DNA from: Paraburkholderia sp. BL9I2N2
GTDB taxonomy: Bacteria; Pseudomonadota; Gammaproteobacteria; Burkholderiales; Burkholderiaceae
NCBI RefSeq assembly: GCF_004339745.1
Contig: NZ_SMGP01000002.1
Coordinates: 1,612,001 to 1,676,000 of the forward strand
Direction of reading: 5' to 3'
Length of the DNA: 64,000 bases
In this document: piece after piece, positions 63,932-64,000 of the stretch
How positions within the stretch are numbered: the first letter of the stretch is position 1
Layout: the number at the start of each line of letters is the position of its first letter
The notes under the pieces: generated by a model
What the model saw: only the letters and a program-made list of their open reading frames with translations
What the model was told of the DNA's origin: nothing
Database searches by the model: none
Translations under genes and position numbers: made by a program

Positions 63932-64000
63932 GTGAAAAGAGCCGGAACATTGAATTCGACCGAAGGCACTGCGCTACGGGCGACGTCCAGCCGGACAGGC
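63932..64000 (+). CDS. Start of a further gene, cut by the window end
   Basis: A GTG at 63932 preceded by AAGGA about 8 bases upstream opens a frame that continues to the last base (23 codons, VKRAGTLNSTEGTALRATSS...). The part seen is polar and cannot be assigned. The MarR-type operator upstream suggests it belongs to the hydroxycinnamate regulon, perhaps an uptake protein. Confidence 0.5.
   Translation, partial: MKRAGTLNSTEGTALRATSSRTG

Overview
The window comes from a high-GC beta-proteobacterium, most likely Paraburkholderia or Burkholderia sensu lato. This rests on the codon bias towards G or C at third positions, a monomeric NADP-isocitrate dehydrogenase, DUF2844/DUF3443 and DUF4148 proteins, and above all a siderophore locus whose gene order and promoter layout match the ornibactin (orb) and malleobactin (mba) loci of this group. 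No rRNA, tRNA or CRISPR array was seen.

Layout. Positions 1-4,122 hold the end of a LysR regulator, a DUF2844/DUF3443 secreted pair, an alpha/beta hydrolase broken by a one-base frameshift, and a small conserved ORF. Positions 4,212-11,809 carry icd (minus strand), a Fur-box-preceded TonB receptor, and a LysR/MFS-exporter divergent pair. Positions 11,875-40,490 are the siderophore cluster. Positions 40,669-44,870 are a scar-like zone with a glpP remnant, a monooxygenase/Fe-alcohol dehydrogenase pair, an IS4-type transposase and a decayed gene. Positions 44,937-51,530 hold a membrane protein, a two-component system and a NitT/TauT-type ABC transporter ending in a strong terminator. Positions 51,910-56,368 hold small secreted DUF4148 proteins, a TPR membrane protein and a GH108 muramidase/holin pair without other phage genes. 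Positions 56,573-64,000 hold a squalene/phytoene-synthase-like gene and a ferulate catabolic operon (ech-vdh-fcs-amidohydrolase) divergent from a MarR regulator, followed by the start of a further gene.

How the siderophore genes work together. OrbS is an iron-starvation sigma factor under a good Fur box. Three OrbS-type promoters (TAAA-N-N16-CGTC) can be read directly: before the mbtH-led uptake operon, before the exporter orbE, and before the NRPS operon. PvdA makes N5-hydroxyornithine and PvdF formylates it. The NRPS OrbI (A-T-C-A-T-E-C-A-T) and OrbJ (C-A-T-C-T) have four A domains whose pocket residues read hydroxyornithine-like, Asp, Ser and hydroxyornithine-like. OrbG (TauD-type) would beta-hydroxylate the Asp. 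The terminal C domain would release the tetrapeptide onto an amine, probably putrescine. The acyltransferases orbK and orbL of ornibactin loci are absent, so a formyl-type malleobactin is the likely product. Export would be by OrbE, and re-uptake by OrbA (outer membrane), OrbB, OrbD and OrbC, with iron release by the FhuF-like OrbF.

The least conventional items are the stand-alone TPR/muramidase/holin cassette, which resembles lysis-derived (type 10) secretion modules, and a duplicated MarR-type operator tying the truncated last gene to the ferulate operon.
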